Assembly: GCA_026005055.1 (NCBI GenBank)
Contig: BPKI01000001.1
Coordinates: 1,302,001-1,366,000, forward strand
DNA length: 64,000 bases
Direction of reading: 5' to 3'
Origin: Lysobacterales bacterium
GTDB taxonomy: Bacteria; Pseudomonadota; Gammaproteobacteria; Xanthomonadales; BPKI01
The notes below the pieces were generated by a model that was not told the origin of the DNA, did not search any database, and saw nothing but the letters and a program-made list of their open reading frames with translations. Of this stretch, positions 27,253-36,357 are shown piece after piece. Made by a program: the position numbers and the translations under genes. Numbering within the stretch: position 1 is the first letter of the stretch; the number at the start of each line of letters is the position of its first letter.

Positions 27253-28079
27253 AGGGCGATCAACGGATCGACCGGCGCTTCGCCGAGCTCGCTGCCGCCG
27301 GCCGCAAAGCGCTCATTCCGTTCGTCACCGCGGGGGATCCCGATCCCGAGCAGGTCGTGCCGCTGCTTCATGCCCTCGTCGGCGCTGGCGCGGACCTGAT
27401 CGAGCTCGGCGTGCCCTTCTCCGATCCGATGGCCGACGGTCCGGTGATCCAACGTTCGAGCGAACGCGCGCTGGCGCGGGGCGTCAACCTTGCCCAGGTT
27501 CTCGAGTGGGTTCGAGTCTTTCGGGAGGGCGATCAGGAGACGCCGATCGTGCTCATGGGTTATCTCAATCCGGTCGAGTGTTTCGGTGCCGCCCGTTTCG
27601 CACGAGCGTGCGCATCCGCCGGAGTCGACGGGGTGCTGCTCGTCGATTGCCCGCTCGAGGAGTCCGCGCCGTACCGCTCGGCGCTGGATGCCGTGGGGGT
27701 GCATCAGATCCTGCTCGCCGCGCCGACGACGCGAGGCGCGCGGCGAGAAGCCCTCGCGCGCGCGGCGCGAGGCTTCCTCTACTACGTGGCCTTCGCCGGC
27801 GTCACCGGCGCGGACCGGCTCGATCCGGTCGCCCTGGCCGAGGAGCTCGCGGACTGGCGGCGGCTGCTTGCGGTTCCGCTCGCCGTGGGATTCGGGATCA
27901 AGACGGCGGGAGATGCGGCCGCGGTCGCGGCCCACGCCGATGCGGTGGTGGTGGGTAGTGCCCTGGTCGAGACGCTCAGCCGGGCGGATGAACCGGTGGC
28001 GGCCGCCGCGGCTTTTCTGAGGCCGCTGCGCGCCGCCCTCGATGCACGCTCGGATGCTGCCGCGGGTCTGCCGGCATGA
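27249..28079 (+). CDS. trpA: Tryptophan synthase alpha chain
   Basis: A 276-residue TIM-barrel subunit that releases indole from indole-3-glycerol phosphate. The catalytic pair is E52 ([11 protein letters not shown]) and D63 (MADGP). The usual VDLPPEE and VSLKGVTG segments appear as VDCPLEES and VAFAGVTG, which are mild changes. The GTG start overlaps the trpB stop (GTGA) and the stop overlaps accD (ATGA). Confidence 0.96.
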   Translation: MKGDQRIDRRFAELAAAGRKALIPFVTAGDPDPEQVVPLLHALVGAGADLIELGVPFSDPMADGPVIQRSSERALARGVNLAQVLEWVRVFREGDQETPIVLMGYLNPVECFGAARFARACASAGVDGVLLVDCPLEESAPYRSALDAVGVHQILLAAPTTRGARREALARAARGFLYYVAFAGVTGADRLDPVALAEELADWRRLLAVPLAVGFGIKTAGDAAAVAAHADAVVVGSALVETLSRADEPVAAAAAFLRPLRAALDARSDAAAGLPA

Positions 28080-28987
28080 GTTGGCTCACCCGGCTCATGT
28101 TCGGCCGCATCCGCACCGAGGGCGGCCGCAAGAAGTCGATCCCCGAGGGTCTGTGGGAGAAATGCGAGAGCTGCGCCGCGGTGCTCTACCGTCCCGAGCT
28201 CGAGCGCAACCTCAACGTCTGCCCGAAATGCGGTTTCCATCGGCCGCTTCGCGCCCGACAGCGCCTGAGCTGGTTCCTCGATCGCGAAGGGATGGAGGAG
28301 ATCGGCGCTGCGGTCGAGCCCACCGATCCGCTCAAATTCAAAGATAGCAAGCGTTATCGGGACCGCCTTCTGCAGGCCCAGAAGGAGACCGGCGAGAAGG
28401 ACGCACTGGTCGCCATGTTCGGGCGCCTCAAAGGCGAGCCGACGGTGGCGATGGCCTTCGAGTTCGCCTTCATGGGCGGATCGATGGGCTCGGTCGTCGG
28501 GGAGCGCTTCGTGCTCGCCTGCGAGCGGGCGATCCGCGAGCGCGCGCCGGTGGTGTGCTTCACCGCCTCGGGCGGGGCGCGGATGCAGGAGAGCCTGTTC
28601 TCGCTGATGCAGATGGCCAAGACCGCCGCCGCCGTCGGTGCCCTGCGCGAGGCGCGGCTTCCCTACATCGTGGTGCTCGGGCACCCCACGACTGGCGGCG
28701 TGTCGGCGAGTCTGGGGATGCTCGGCGACGTGCACATCGCCGAGCCGCAGGCCTTGATCGGATTCGCCGGGCCGCGGGTGATCCAGCAGACTGTGCGCGA
28801 AACCTTGCCCGAGGGCTTCCAGCGGGCGGAGTTCCTCCTGGAGCATGGCGCCGTGGACCTCATCATCGACCGGCGGGAGCAGCGGGATCGGATCGCTTCC
28901 CTGATCGCCCTCCTTCTGCGCCGACCCAAGCCCGCGCCCGATCCCGAGCGACCCCCCCTCGCCGTGCCCGCACCTCCCGACGCTTGA
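28076..28987 (+). CDS. accD: Acetyl-CoA carboxylase carboxyltransferase beta subunit
   Basis: A 303-residue subunit of the carboxyltransferase that makes malonyl-CoA for fatty acid synthesis. The N-terminal zinc ribbon has C30, C33, C49 and C52. The crotonase-fold body contains SGGARMQES and [14 protein letters not shown]. It is translationally coupled to trpA and is followed 4 bases later by folC. The accA partner is not in the window. Confidence 0.97.
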   Translation: MSWLTRLMFGRIRTEGGRKKSIPEGLWEKCESCAAVLYRPELERNLNVCPKCGFHRPLRARQRLSWFLDREGMEEIGAAVEPTDPLKFKDSKRYRDRLLQAQKETGEKDALVAMFGRLKGEPTVAMAFEFAFMGGSMGSVVGERFVLACERAIRERAPVVCFTASGGARMQESLFSLMQMAKTAAAVGALREARLPYIVVLGHPTTGGVSASLGMLGDVHIAEPQALIGFAGPRVIQQTVRETLPEGFQRAEFLLEHGAVDLIIDRREQRDRIASLIALLLRRPKPAPDPERPPLAVPAPPDA

Positions 28988-28991
28988 GCGC

Positions 28992-30326
28992 ATGGCAGGA
29001 CGACCGCGCACCCTCTCCGGCTGGCTGCGCCACGCCGAGCGCCTCGCGCCCCAGCCCATCGTCCTCGGCCTTGATCGGGTGGCCGAGGTGTGGGCCCGTC
29101 TCGGCTCGCCGCGGGTGGCGCAGCGGGTGTTCACCGTCGCCGGAACCAACGGCAAGGGCTCGACGGCGACCATCCTCGCCGCCTTGCTGCAAGCCGGAGG
29201 GTACCGGGTGGGCCTTTACACCTCGCCGCATCTCTTGCGCTACAACGAGCGGATTCGCATCGCCGGCGCGGAGGTCGAGGACGAGGCGCTCGCCAGCGCC
29301 TTCGCCCGCGTCGAGGGAGCGAGGCGCGGTGTACCGCTGACCTATTTCGAATTCGGCACCCTCGCGGCCTTCCTGCTCTTCGCCGAAGCCGGACTCGACG
29401 CGGCGGTGCTCGAAGTGGGCCTCGGCGGACGATTGGATGCCGTGAACCTCATCGATCCCGACGTCGCCCTGCTCACGACGGTGGATCTCGACCACCGCGA
29501 GTGGCTGGGGCCGGACCGCGAGGCCATCGGCCGGGAGAAGGCGGGCATCTTCAGGAGGCAAAGACCGGCGCTCGTCGGTGAAGCGGACCCACCGGCCAGC
29601 GTTCTCGCCCACGCCCGCGCGATCGGCGCGGAGCTCTGGCTCAGGGATCGCGATTTCCGCTTCCGCGACGAGGGCGAGCGCTGGATCTGGCAGGGACGGC
29701 GGAGCGGGCCGCTCGTGCTGCCGCCACCGGCCTTGCAGGCACCGCCGCAGAGGGCCAATGCCGCCCTCGCTCTCGCCGCCCTCGAGGCCGCCGGCGAAGA
29801 GGCGCTCCTGGCCTCGGAGGCGCCGCTGCGGGCCCTGCCGGCGTTGCGCCTGCGCGGCCGGCTGGAACGCTTGGCCGAGGAGCCGGAGATCGTGCTCGAT
29901 GTCGCCCACAATCCGCAGGCGGCCCGGGTCCTCGCGTGCTGGCTCGAGCGCGATGCGCAGCCGCGGACCACCTTCGTCCTCTTCGGCGCGTTGCGCGAAA
30001 AGGATGTCGCAGGGATGGTGGCGCCGCTGCTTCCCCACGTCGCCGAGTGGCATTTCTGCGGCCTGTCGCGGCTGAGCCCGCGCGGGCTGAGCGCGGCGGA
30101 AGCCTACGCGCGGGCGCGGGATCTGCTCGGCGGTCGGATCGCGGCCCTCCATCCCGACCCCGGGACCGCCATCCGGCGGCTCTGCGCGAGCGTTCCCAAG
30201 GATGGACGCATCCTCGCCTTCGGATCGTTTCACCTCGGCGAGGGGTTGCTCGCCGCGCTCGAGAGCGAGGGCCGCCGCAAGCGCGCGACCGGTTTGCCTC
30301 GGACCTCGGTCAGTCCGCGCAGCTGA
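28992..30326 (+). CDS. folC: Folylpolyglutamate / dihydrofolate synthase
   Basis: A 444-residue ATP-dependent ligase that adds glutamate to (dihydro)folate. The P-loop is GTNGKGST at 51-58, followed by LYTSPHLLRYNERI and EVGLGGRLDAVN, all FolC signatures. The C-terminal domain has LDVAHNPQA. The length is slightly above E. coli FolC. It continues the trp-accD transcript. Confidence 0.96.
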   Translation: MAGRPRTLSGWLRHAERLAPQPIVLGLDRVAEVWARLGSPRVAQRVFTVAGTNGKGSTATILAALLQAGGYRVGLYTSPHLLRYNERIRIAGAEVEDEALASAFARVEGARRGVPLTYFEFGTLAAFLLFAEAGLDAAVLEVGLGGRLDAVNLIDPDVALLTTVDLDHREWLGPDREAIGREKAGIFRRQRPALVGEADPPASVLAHARAIGAELWLRDRDFRFRDEGERWIWQGRRSGPLVLPPPALQAPPQRANAALALAALEAAGEEALLASEAPLRALPALRLRGRLERLAEEPEIVLDVAHNPQAARVLACWLERDAQPRTTFVLFGALREKDVAGMVAPLLPHVAEWHFCGLSRLSPRGLSAAEAYARARDLLGGRIAALHPDPGTAIRRLCASVPKDGRILAFGSFHLGEGLLAALESEGRRKRATGLPRTSVSPRS

Positions 30327-30364
30327 GCCTATACTGCGCGCAATCGCTCGCTCCTTCGACGTCG

Positions 30365-31303
30365 ATGGACCCTGCGCTCAAGCAACGCCTGATCGGTGCC
30401 GCCGTGATCGTGGCGCTGGTCGTGATCTTCGTACCGATGCTGCTCGATCGGCCGCGCGAGCCGGAGCCGCGCGCGCTGCCGCTGACGGTTCCTCAGCCGC
30501 CGGATCGGAGGCTCGAGACGCGAGTGATCGAGGTCGAGCGCGATGCGCGCCGCGATCCCGGGCCCTTGCCGGTGGTGCCCGCCGCGCGCGAGGAGCCGGT
30601 GGTAGGCGAGCAGGCCGCCGTCTTGCCGCGCGTCGATGCCCTGACCGGCGAGGACACTGCCGGACGGGGTGCGCCCGCAGAGGGGAGCACCCCCGAGGCG
30701 AGGCCCTCGGCGCAGGGCAAGGCGGCACCGGCGCTTCCGCCTCCGCCTCCGCCTGTCCGAAGCGAGGGTGTGCGCGCGGAGCCGGCACCGCCGCCGGTCG
30801 CGGATGGCCGATGGATGGTGAGCTTCGGAAGCTTCGCGCAGCGGGCCAATGCCGAGAAGCTCGTGAGCGAGCTTCGGCGTCAGGGCATCGAGCCTCAGCT
30901 GGACGAGATCGAAAGCGGCGGCCGCCGGCTCACTCGGGTTCGGGCGGGTCCCTTCGCTCTGCGTGCCGATGCCGAGCGCGTCCGGCTCGCCGCTCGCGCG
31001 ATCCCCGGGGTTCAGCCTGGCATTCAGGAGTTGGCCGAGCCCGCGCCGGCGGTCGGGAAGAGCGCGCCGGCATCCGGTTTCGCGGTTCAGGTCGGCGTGT
31101 TTTCGCGCGAGGAGAACGCGAACGCGCTGCGCGACCGTCTGCGCGGGGCGGGATTCAGCGCCTGGGTCGAGAAGGTGAGCGGGGACAGCCCGGCCTGGCG
31201 GGTGCGGGTCGGCCCCGAGGCCGACCGGGCCGCCGCCGAGCGTCTTCGCCGCGCCCTGAGCGAGCGGATGGCGCTTCAGGGCATGATCGTCGCCCATCCC
31301 TGA
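30365..31303 (+). CDS. Membrane protein with two SPOR domains (DedD-like position)
   Basis: A 312-residue protein with an N-terminal transmembrane helix (about 11-27), a proline-rich periplasmic linker and two SPOR-type repeats: RWMVSFGSFAQRANAEKL (about 150-225) and GFAVQVGVFSREENANAL (about 240-312). SPOR domains bind denuded septal peptidoglycan. Its position between folC and cvpA matches DedD in enterobacteria, though DedD has one SPOR domain. TATACT at 30330-30335 may be a weak extra promoter. The ATG at 30365 was chosen by the membrane anchor. Confidence 0.85.
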   Translation: MDPALKQRLIGAAVIVALVVIFVPMLLDRPREPEPRALPLTVPQPPDRRLETRVIEVERDARRDPGPLPVVPAAREEPVVGEQAAVLPRVDALTGEDTAGRGAPAEGSTPEARPSAQGKAAPALPPPPPPVRSEGVRAEPAPPPVADGRWMVSFGSFAQRANAEKLVSELRRQGIEPQLDEIESGGRRLTRVRAGPFALRADAERVRLAARAIPGVQPGIQELAEPAPAVGKSAPASGFAVQVGVFSREENANALRDRLRGAGFSAWVEKVSGDSPAWRVRVGPEADRAAAERLRRALSERMALQGMIVAHP

Positions 31304-31309
31304 GCGAGC

Positions 31310-31840
31310 GTGAACCTCGCCGATTGGCTGATCCTCGCGGTGCTCGTGGTCTCGATGCTCATCGGCTTCGTGCGCGGCTTCATCGCCGAGGCGGTGGCGC
31401 TGCTCAGTTGGGTGGCGGCGGTGGTCGGCGCCTTGCATCTGGGGCCTTGGGTGGCGGATGCGTTCGCGGCCGAGATCGCGCTGCCCTCCGCGCGGCTGAT
31501 CCTCGGCTACGCGCTGGTGTTCTTCGCGCTGCTCATCGCCGGGACGCTCGCGGGCTGGCTGTTGCGGCATCTCGCCCATTCCTCGGGATTGAGCGGAACC
31601 GATCGCCTGCTCGGACTGCTCTTCGGTCTCGCCCGTGGCGTGGCGATCGCCGCATTGGCCGTGTTCCTGGCGGCTTTCACCCCGCTCGCCCGCGATCCCT
31701 GGTGGCAGCAGTCGCGTCTGATTCCCCCACTCGAACGGATCGCCCGCTGGATGGCGGGCTTCCTTCCGGCTTCGGGAGAGGGGACTCTCGCCTGGCCCGC
31801 CGAGGAGGGTCCTCCGGCGGGGACGGAGCCGAAGCCTTGA
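31310..31840 (+). CDS. cvpA: Colicin V production protein homologue
   Basis: A 176-residue inner-membrane protein with four hydrophobic helices (about 5-30, 35-50, 62-85 and 103-122). The opening NLADWLILAVLVVSMLIGF and the LGLLFGLARG segment are typical of CvpA. It starts with GTG, 6 bases after the SPOR protein stop, and is followed by purF as in E. coli. Confidence 0.93.
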   Translation: MNLADWLILAVLVVSMLIGFVRGFIAEAVALLSWVAAVVGALHLGPWVADAFAAEIALPSARLILGYALVFFALLIAGTLAGWLLRHLAHSSGLSGTDRLLGLLFGLARGVAIAALAVFLAAFTPLARDPWWQQSRLIPPLERIARWMAGFLPASGEGTLAWPAEEGPPAGTEPKP

Positions 31841-31850
31841 GGGTCGGGTC

Positions 31851-33320
31851 ATGTGCGGCGTGATCGGGATCGTCAGTTTCCGGGACGTGGCGGCGAGCCT
31901 CTACGATGGGCTCACCGTGCTCCAACATCGTGGACAGGATGCGGCGGGGATTGCGGTGGCCGACGGGCCCCGCCTGCGCTTGCACAAGGGCAATGGCCTG
32001 GTCCGGGAGGTGTTCGGTGAGGCCGAGATCCGCGCCATGAGCGGGCGCGTGGGGATCGGCCATTGCCGCTATCCCACGGCCGGGTCCGAAGGCGGCGACG
32101 AGGCGCAGCCTTTCTACGTCAACTCTCCCTATGGCATCGCGCTCGCCCACAATGGCAACCTGATCAACACCGAGCGCCTGCGGCGCGAGGTCTTCGAGCA
32201 GGACCGGCGCAACGTCAACACCGAGTCCGATTCCGAAGTCCTGCTCAACGTCTTCGCTCACGAACTGTCCCGACAAGCCGGGCTGTCGCCGAAGGAGGTC
32301 TTCCGCGCGGTCGCGGCGGTGCACCGCCGCTGCCGTGGCGCCTACGCGGTCGTCTGCCTGGTCCTGGGCTTGGGCTTGGTCGCCTTCCGCGATCCGCACG
32401 GCATCCGGCCGCTGGTGCTCGGGCGCAGGCACGCCGAGCAGGGTCCGGAGTGGGCGGTGGCATCGGAAAGCGTCGCCCTGGACATGCTCGGCTTCGAGCG
32501 CGTGCGCGACGTCGCTCCCGGCGAATGCATCGTGATCACCGCGCGCGGAGAGTTCCACGCGGAGATCTGCGCCGAACCCGCCACCCACGCGCCCTGTCTC
32601 TTCGAGTTCGTCTATTTCGCGCGTCCGGACTCGATGATCGAGGAGGTCTCGGTGCACAAGGCCCGGATGCGCATGGGACGCAAGCTCGGCGAGAAGATCC
32701 TGCGCCTCTGGCCGGAGCACGACATCGACACCGTGATCCCGATCCCGGACACCTCGCGCAGCGCCGCGCTCGAACTGGCCAACGTGCTCGGCGTGAAGTA
32801 TCGCGAGGGCTTCATCAAGAACCGCTACATCGGGCGGACTTTCATCATGCCCGAGCAGCGCGAGCGGCAGCTTTCGGTGCGGCGCAAGCTCAATCCCATC
32901 ACCTTGGAGTTTCGCAATCGCGTGGTGCTCTTGGTCGATGACTCGATCGTGCGCGGCACCACGAGCCAGCAGATCATTCAAATGGCCCGAGACGCCGGCG
33001 CGCGCAAGGTGTACTTCGCTTCGGCCGCGCCGCCGGTGCGATACCCCAACATCTACGGTATCGACATGCCTGCCGCCGAGGAGCTCATCGCGCACGGGCG
33101 CAGCGAAGAGGAGGTGGCGCGACTGCTCGGCTGCGACTGGCTGGTGTATCAGGACCTCGCCGATCTCGAGGAGGCGGTCGCGGGTCCGAAGCGGCGTCTA
33201 AAGAGCTTCGACGCCTCCTGCTTCACCGGCGAATACGTGACGGGCGTCGAGGAAGGCTACTTCGAGCGCCTCCGCCTGCTCAGGAGCGACGAGGCCAAAC
33301 GGCGCCGTCGCGCCGGCTGA
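31851..33320 (+). CDS. purF: Amidophosphoribosyltransferase
   Basis: A 489-residue enzyme for the first committed step of purine synthesis, making phosphoribosylamine from PRPP and glutamine. It starts MCGVIGIV, so Cys2 is the glutaminase nucleophile with no long propeptide. The PRPP loop LVDDSIVRGTTS lies near residue 362. The PDSMIEEVSVHKAR linker matches the proteobacterial PurF type. A TATAAT box (33349-33354) just downstream of the stop may serve rsfS. Confidence 0.97.
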   Translation: MCGVIGIVSFRDVAASLYDGLTVLQHRGQDAAGIAVADGPRLRLHKGNGLVREVFGEAEIRAMSGRVGIGHCRYPTAGSEGGDEAQPFYVNSPYGIALAHNGNLINTERLRREVFEQDRRNVNTESDSEVLLNVFAHELSRQAGLSPKEVFRAVAAVHRRCRGAYAVVCLVLGLGLVAFRDPHGIRPLVLGRRHAEQGPEWAVASESVALDMLGFERVRDVAPGECIVITARGEFHAEICAEPATHAPCLFEFVYFARPDSMIEEVSVHKARMRMGRKLGEKILRLWPEHDIDTVIPIPDTSRSAALELANVLGVKYREGFIKNRYIGRTFIMPEQRERQLSVRRKLNPITLEFRNRVVLLVDDSIVRGTTSQQIIQMARDAGARKVYFASAAPPVRYPNIYGIDMPAAEELIAHGRSEEEVARLLGCDWLVYQDLADLEEAVAGPKRRLKSFDASCFTGEYVTGVEEGYFERLRLLRSDEAKRRRRAG

Positions 33321-33383
33321 ACGGCGATCTGCGGCGTGCCGGCTCGCGTATAATCGCTCCCACTTTCGGTCCCCGATCGAGCT

Positions 33384-33761
33384 TTGGAACGCATCACCGG
33401 CTCTCCTCCGACTCCGAACCTACGTGAGCGCGTGCTCTCCGCGCTCGATGACCTCAAGGCGAAGGACGTCCGGCTGCTCGACGTCCGCGGCAAAACCGAA
33501 ATCACGGACTACATCATCGTCTCGAGCGGAACCTCGACTCGGCACGTCAAATCGATCGCCGAGGAAGTGGTCCGCGCCGCCAAGCAAGGCGGCGCGGTGC
33601 CGCTCGGCGTCGAGGGCGAGCGGGATGGCGAGTGGATCCTCGTCGATCTCGGCGACATCATCGTCCACGTCATGCTCCCGCGGGTCCGCGAGTATTACGG
33701 CCTCGAGCGGCTCTGGGGCCATGGCGAGCGGACCGCCGAATCGGTCGCCGCCGCGCGCTGA
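33384..33761 (+). CDS. rsfS: Ribosome silencing factor RsfS
   Basis: A 125-residue protein that binds L14 and prevents 30S-50S joining in starvation. It starts with TTG and has a 20-residue N-terminal extension before the conserved SALDDLKAKDV segment. Core motifs are ITDYIIVSSGTSTRHVKSIAEEV (shortened here to its first half: ITDYIIVSSGTS) and WILVDLGDIIVHVM. It is followed 3 bases later by rlmH, the usual arrangement. Confidence 0.93.
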   Translation: MERITGSPPTPNLRERVLSALDDLKAKDVRLLDVRGKTEITDYIIVSSGTSTRHVKSIAEEVVRAAKQGGAVPLGVEGERDGEWILVDLGDIIVHVMLPRVREYYGLERLWGHGERTAESVAAAR

Positions 33762-33764
33762 GCC

Positions 33765-34232
33765 GTGCGCATCCACTTGATCGCGGTCGGCGAGCGGCTG
33801 CCGCGCTGGGCTGCCGAGGCGTTGGCCGAGTATCGCCGTCGCCTGCCGCGGGAGCTCACGCTCGTGGAGCAAACGGTGGCCGGCGGCGCGGGCGCGACTG
33901 CCCCTGCCGAGCGTCGCCGGGCGGAGGAGGGGCGGCGTCTGCGCGGGGCGATTCCGCCGTGGGCGTGGCGGGTGGCGCTCGATCCGCGGGGCGAGGCCTG
34001 GAGCAGCGAGGCGCTCGCCCGGCGACTCGAGCGGTGGCGGATGGAGGGTCGTCCGGTCGCGATGCTCATCGGCGGTGCGGAGGGGCTCGATCCGGCCCTT
34101 CGCGCCGAGTCGGAGGAGGTCTGGAGCCTGGGGCCGCTCACCCTGCCCCATGCGCTGGTGCGGGTGATCGTCGTCGAACAGCTCTACCGCGCCGCGACCA
34201 TGCTCTCAGGCCATCCTTATCATCGCGGCTGA
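33765..34232 (+). CDS. rlmH: 23S rRNA pseudouridine(1915) N3-methyltransferase
   Basis: A 155-residue SPOUT-fold methyltransferase that modifies pseudouridine 1915 in helix 69 of 23S rRNA. The GTG start gives MRIHLIAVGERLPRWA. The knotted SAM-binding region is MLIGGAEGLDP, followed by SLGPLTLPHALVRVIVVEQLYRA (last half quoted: HALVRVIVVEQLYRA). The length equals that of E. coli RlmH. Confidence 0.95.
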   Translation: MRIHLIAVGERLPRWAAEALAEYRRRLPRELTLVEQTVAGGAGATAPAERRRAEEGRRLRGAIPPWAWRVALDPRGEAWSSEALARRLERWRMEGRPVAMLIGGAEGLDPALRAESEEVWSLGPLTLPHALVRVIVVEQLYRAATMLSGHPYHRG

Positions 34233-34263
34233 GCTCCGCGGCGGCTTTGCTAATCTTCTCCCT

Positions 34264-34881
34264 ATGTGGATCGTCCCGGCCTATCCGCTGTTTCTCGCCT
34301 CGCGCTCGCCGCGGCGGCGGCAGCTGCTGGAACAGCTGGGTCTGAGCTTCACCACCCTCGATGTCGAGGTGGCGGAACGGCAACGGTCGGGTGAGCGAGC
34401 CGAGGATTACGTGCGTCGGGTGGCGCGCGAGAAGGCGCTCGCCGGGCGCGAGCGCTGCGGGGAGGCAGCGGCGCTGGTGATCGGAGGTGATACCGAGGTC
34501 GTGCTCGATGGCGAGGTCATCGGCAAGCCCGAAGATGTCGCCGATGCGCGGCGCATTCTGCGTGCACTCTCCGGCCGCAGCCACCGGGTCCTCTCGGCAG
34601 TGTGCGTGGCCGGACCGCGCGGCCTGCGCGAGGCGCTCAGCGAGAGCACGGTCTGGTTCGCTGCCCTCGACGAGGATCGGATCGAGCGGTATCTCGCCAC
34701 CGGCGAGTGGCGCGATCGGGCCGGGGGCTATGCCATCCAGGGCTACGCCGCGAGCTTCATCGCTCGTCTCGATGGCAGCTTCAGCGGCGTGATGGGGCTG
34801 CCGCTCTACGAGACGGCGCGACTGTTGGAGCAGGCCGATCTGCCCGTCGCGGTCGACATTCCGGCCCCGTCGGCCGACTGA
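34264..34881 (+). CDS. maf: Maf family nucleotide pyrophosphatase
   Basis: A 205-residue house-cleaning enzyme. The opening LFLASRSPRRRQLLEQLG is the Maf substrate loop, and VIGGDTEVVLDGEVIGKP contains the catalytic aspartate. The pattern GYAIQGYAASFI fits the YhdE-type dTTP/UTP pyrophosphatase subgroup. TAATCT shortly before the ATG could be a weak -10 box. It lies between rlmH and rng, as in other gammaproteobacteria. Confidence 0.93.
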   Translation: MWIVPAYPLFLASRSPRRRQLLEQLGLSFTTLDVEVAERQRSGERAEDYVRRVAREKALAGRERCGEAAALVIGGDTEVVLDGEVIGKPEDVADARRILRALSGRSHRVLSAVCVAGPRGLREALSESTVWFAALDEDRIERYLATGEWRDRAGGYAIQGYAASFIARLDGSFSGVMGLPLYETARLLEQADLPVAVDIPAPSAD

Positions 34882-34887
34882 GCCCGG

Positions 34888-36357
34888 ATGTCCGCGAGCG
34901 AGATTCTCATCAACGTCACGCCCCGGGAGACGCGGGTGGCGCTCGTCGAGAGCGGGATGCTCCAAGAGCTTCACATCGAACGCGCTTCGCGACGGGGCAT
35001 GGTGGGCAACATCTACAAGGGACGGGTGAAACGGGTGATGCCCGGGATGCAGGCGGCCTTCGTCGATCTCGGGATGGAGCGCGCCGCCTTTCTCCACGTC
35101 GCCGACGTCCTCCGGCCGCCTGCCGCCGAAGGGCTCTCGGGTGAGGAGCCGGAGGCACCGAAGGCGATCGGCGAGCTGCTCCGGGAAGGTCAGGAAATCG
35201 TCGTTCAAGTGATCAGGGATCCGATCGGGGGCAAGGGGCCGCGGCTCACCACCCATCTGAGCATCGCCTCTCGCTACCTGGTGCTGCTGCCTCATGGCCG
35301 CACGCTGGGGGTGTCGGCGCGAATCGAGGACGAGGGCGAGCGCCAGCGCTTGAAGCAGCTCGTGGCCCAGGCCGCCTCAGGATGCGGCTACATCGTGCGG
35401 ACCAACGCCGAGGGCGTGGGCGAGGAAGCCCTGCGCGAGGACATCGCCTTCTTGGCCAAGGTCTGGGGCGACCTCAACGAACGCCTCGCGGACGCACGAG
35501 TGGGCGAGAAGCTCTACGAGGAGCCGACCCTGGCCCTGCGGGCGCTGCGCGACCTGGTCCGCAGCGGAGTCGAGCGGGTAAGGATCGATTCGCAGGAGAC
35601 TTTCGAGAAAGCGCGAGCCTTCGCCCGGCGCTTCATTCCCGAGCTCGTGGAGCGGATCGAGCTCTATCGCGGCGATCGGCCGATCTTTGACTGCTATGGG
35701 GTGGAGGACGAGATCACCCGAGCCCTCAGGCGCGAGGTACCGCTCAAGTCCGGAGGGCACTTGGTCATCGACCAAACCGAGGCGATGACGACCATCGACG
35801 TGAACACCGGGGCCTATCTCGGGCATCGGAACCTCGAGGAGACCGCCTTCCGCACCAATCTGGAGGCCGCCCAGGCCGTGGCCCGGCAGCTCAGGCTGCG
35901 CAACCTGGGGGGCATCATCATCATCGACTTCATCGACATGGAAGATGCGGAGCACCGGGCCCAGGTGCTTCGCACCCTGGAGAGGGCCTTGCAGCGCGAC
36001 CACGCGCGCACGCGGGTCTTCGACATCTCGCCGCTCGGTTTGGTGCAGATGACCCGCAAGCGCACCACCGAGAGTCTCCAGCGGCAACTGTGCGAGCCGT
36101 GCGCCGCCTGCGAGGGGCGGGGCTATCTCAAGAGCGTGGAGACCGTTTGCTACGAGATCTTCCGCGAGCTCACCCGCACGGCGCGGATGTACGACGCCGG
36201 CAAGCTGATGGTGCTCGCCGCCCCGCGCGTGGTTTCGCGGATCCTCGAAGAGGAGCAGGCGGCGGTGGCCGAGCTCGAGGAATTCCTCGGGCGCAGCATC
36301 GGCTTCCAGGCGATCGAACAGTATCCCCAGGAGCAGTTCGACGTGGTGCCGTTGTGA
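34888..36357 (+). CDS. rng: Ribonuclease G
   Basis: A 489-residue endoribonuclease that processes the 16S rRNA 5' end and degrades mRNAs. An S1 RNA-binding domain (about 38-105) begins GNIYKGRVKRV. Catalytic aspartates sit in TTIDVNTG and IIIDFIDMED. The zinc-link cysteines are in CEPCAACEG near residue 405. The membrane-binding and scaffold tail of RNase E is absent, which supports RNase G. The stop overlaps the yhdP GTG. Confidence 0.96.
   Translation: MSASEILINVTPRETRVALVESGMLQELHIERASRRGMVGNIYKGRVKRVMPGMQAAFVDLGMERAAFLHVADVLRPPAAEGLSGEEPEAPKAIGELLREGQEIVVQVIRDPIGGKGPRLTTHLSIASRYLVLLPHGRTLGVSARIEDEGERQRLKQLVAQAASGCGYIVRTNAEGVGEEALREDIAFLAKVWGDLNERLADARVGEKLYEEPTLALRALRDLVRSGVERVRIDSQETFEKARAFARRFIPELVERIELYRGDRPIFDCYGVEDEITRALRREVPLKSGGHLVIDQTEAMTTIDVNTGAYLGHRNLEETAFRTNLEAAQAVARQLRLRNLGGIIIIDFIDMEDAEHRAQVLRTLERALQRDHARTRVFDISPLGLVQMTRKRTTESLQRQLCEPCAACEGRGYLKSVETVCYEIFRELTRTARMYDAGKLMVLAAPRVVSRILEEEQAAVAELEEFLGRSIGFQAIEQYPQEQFDVVPL

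Noticed and set aside
36090-36353. Upstream extension of yhdP inside rng
   Set aside because: The extra residues are arginine/glycine-rich and in a shadow frame of rng. The GTG overlapping the rng stop gives the expected membrane anchor.
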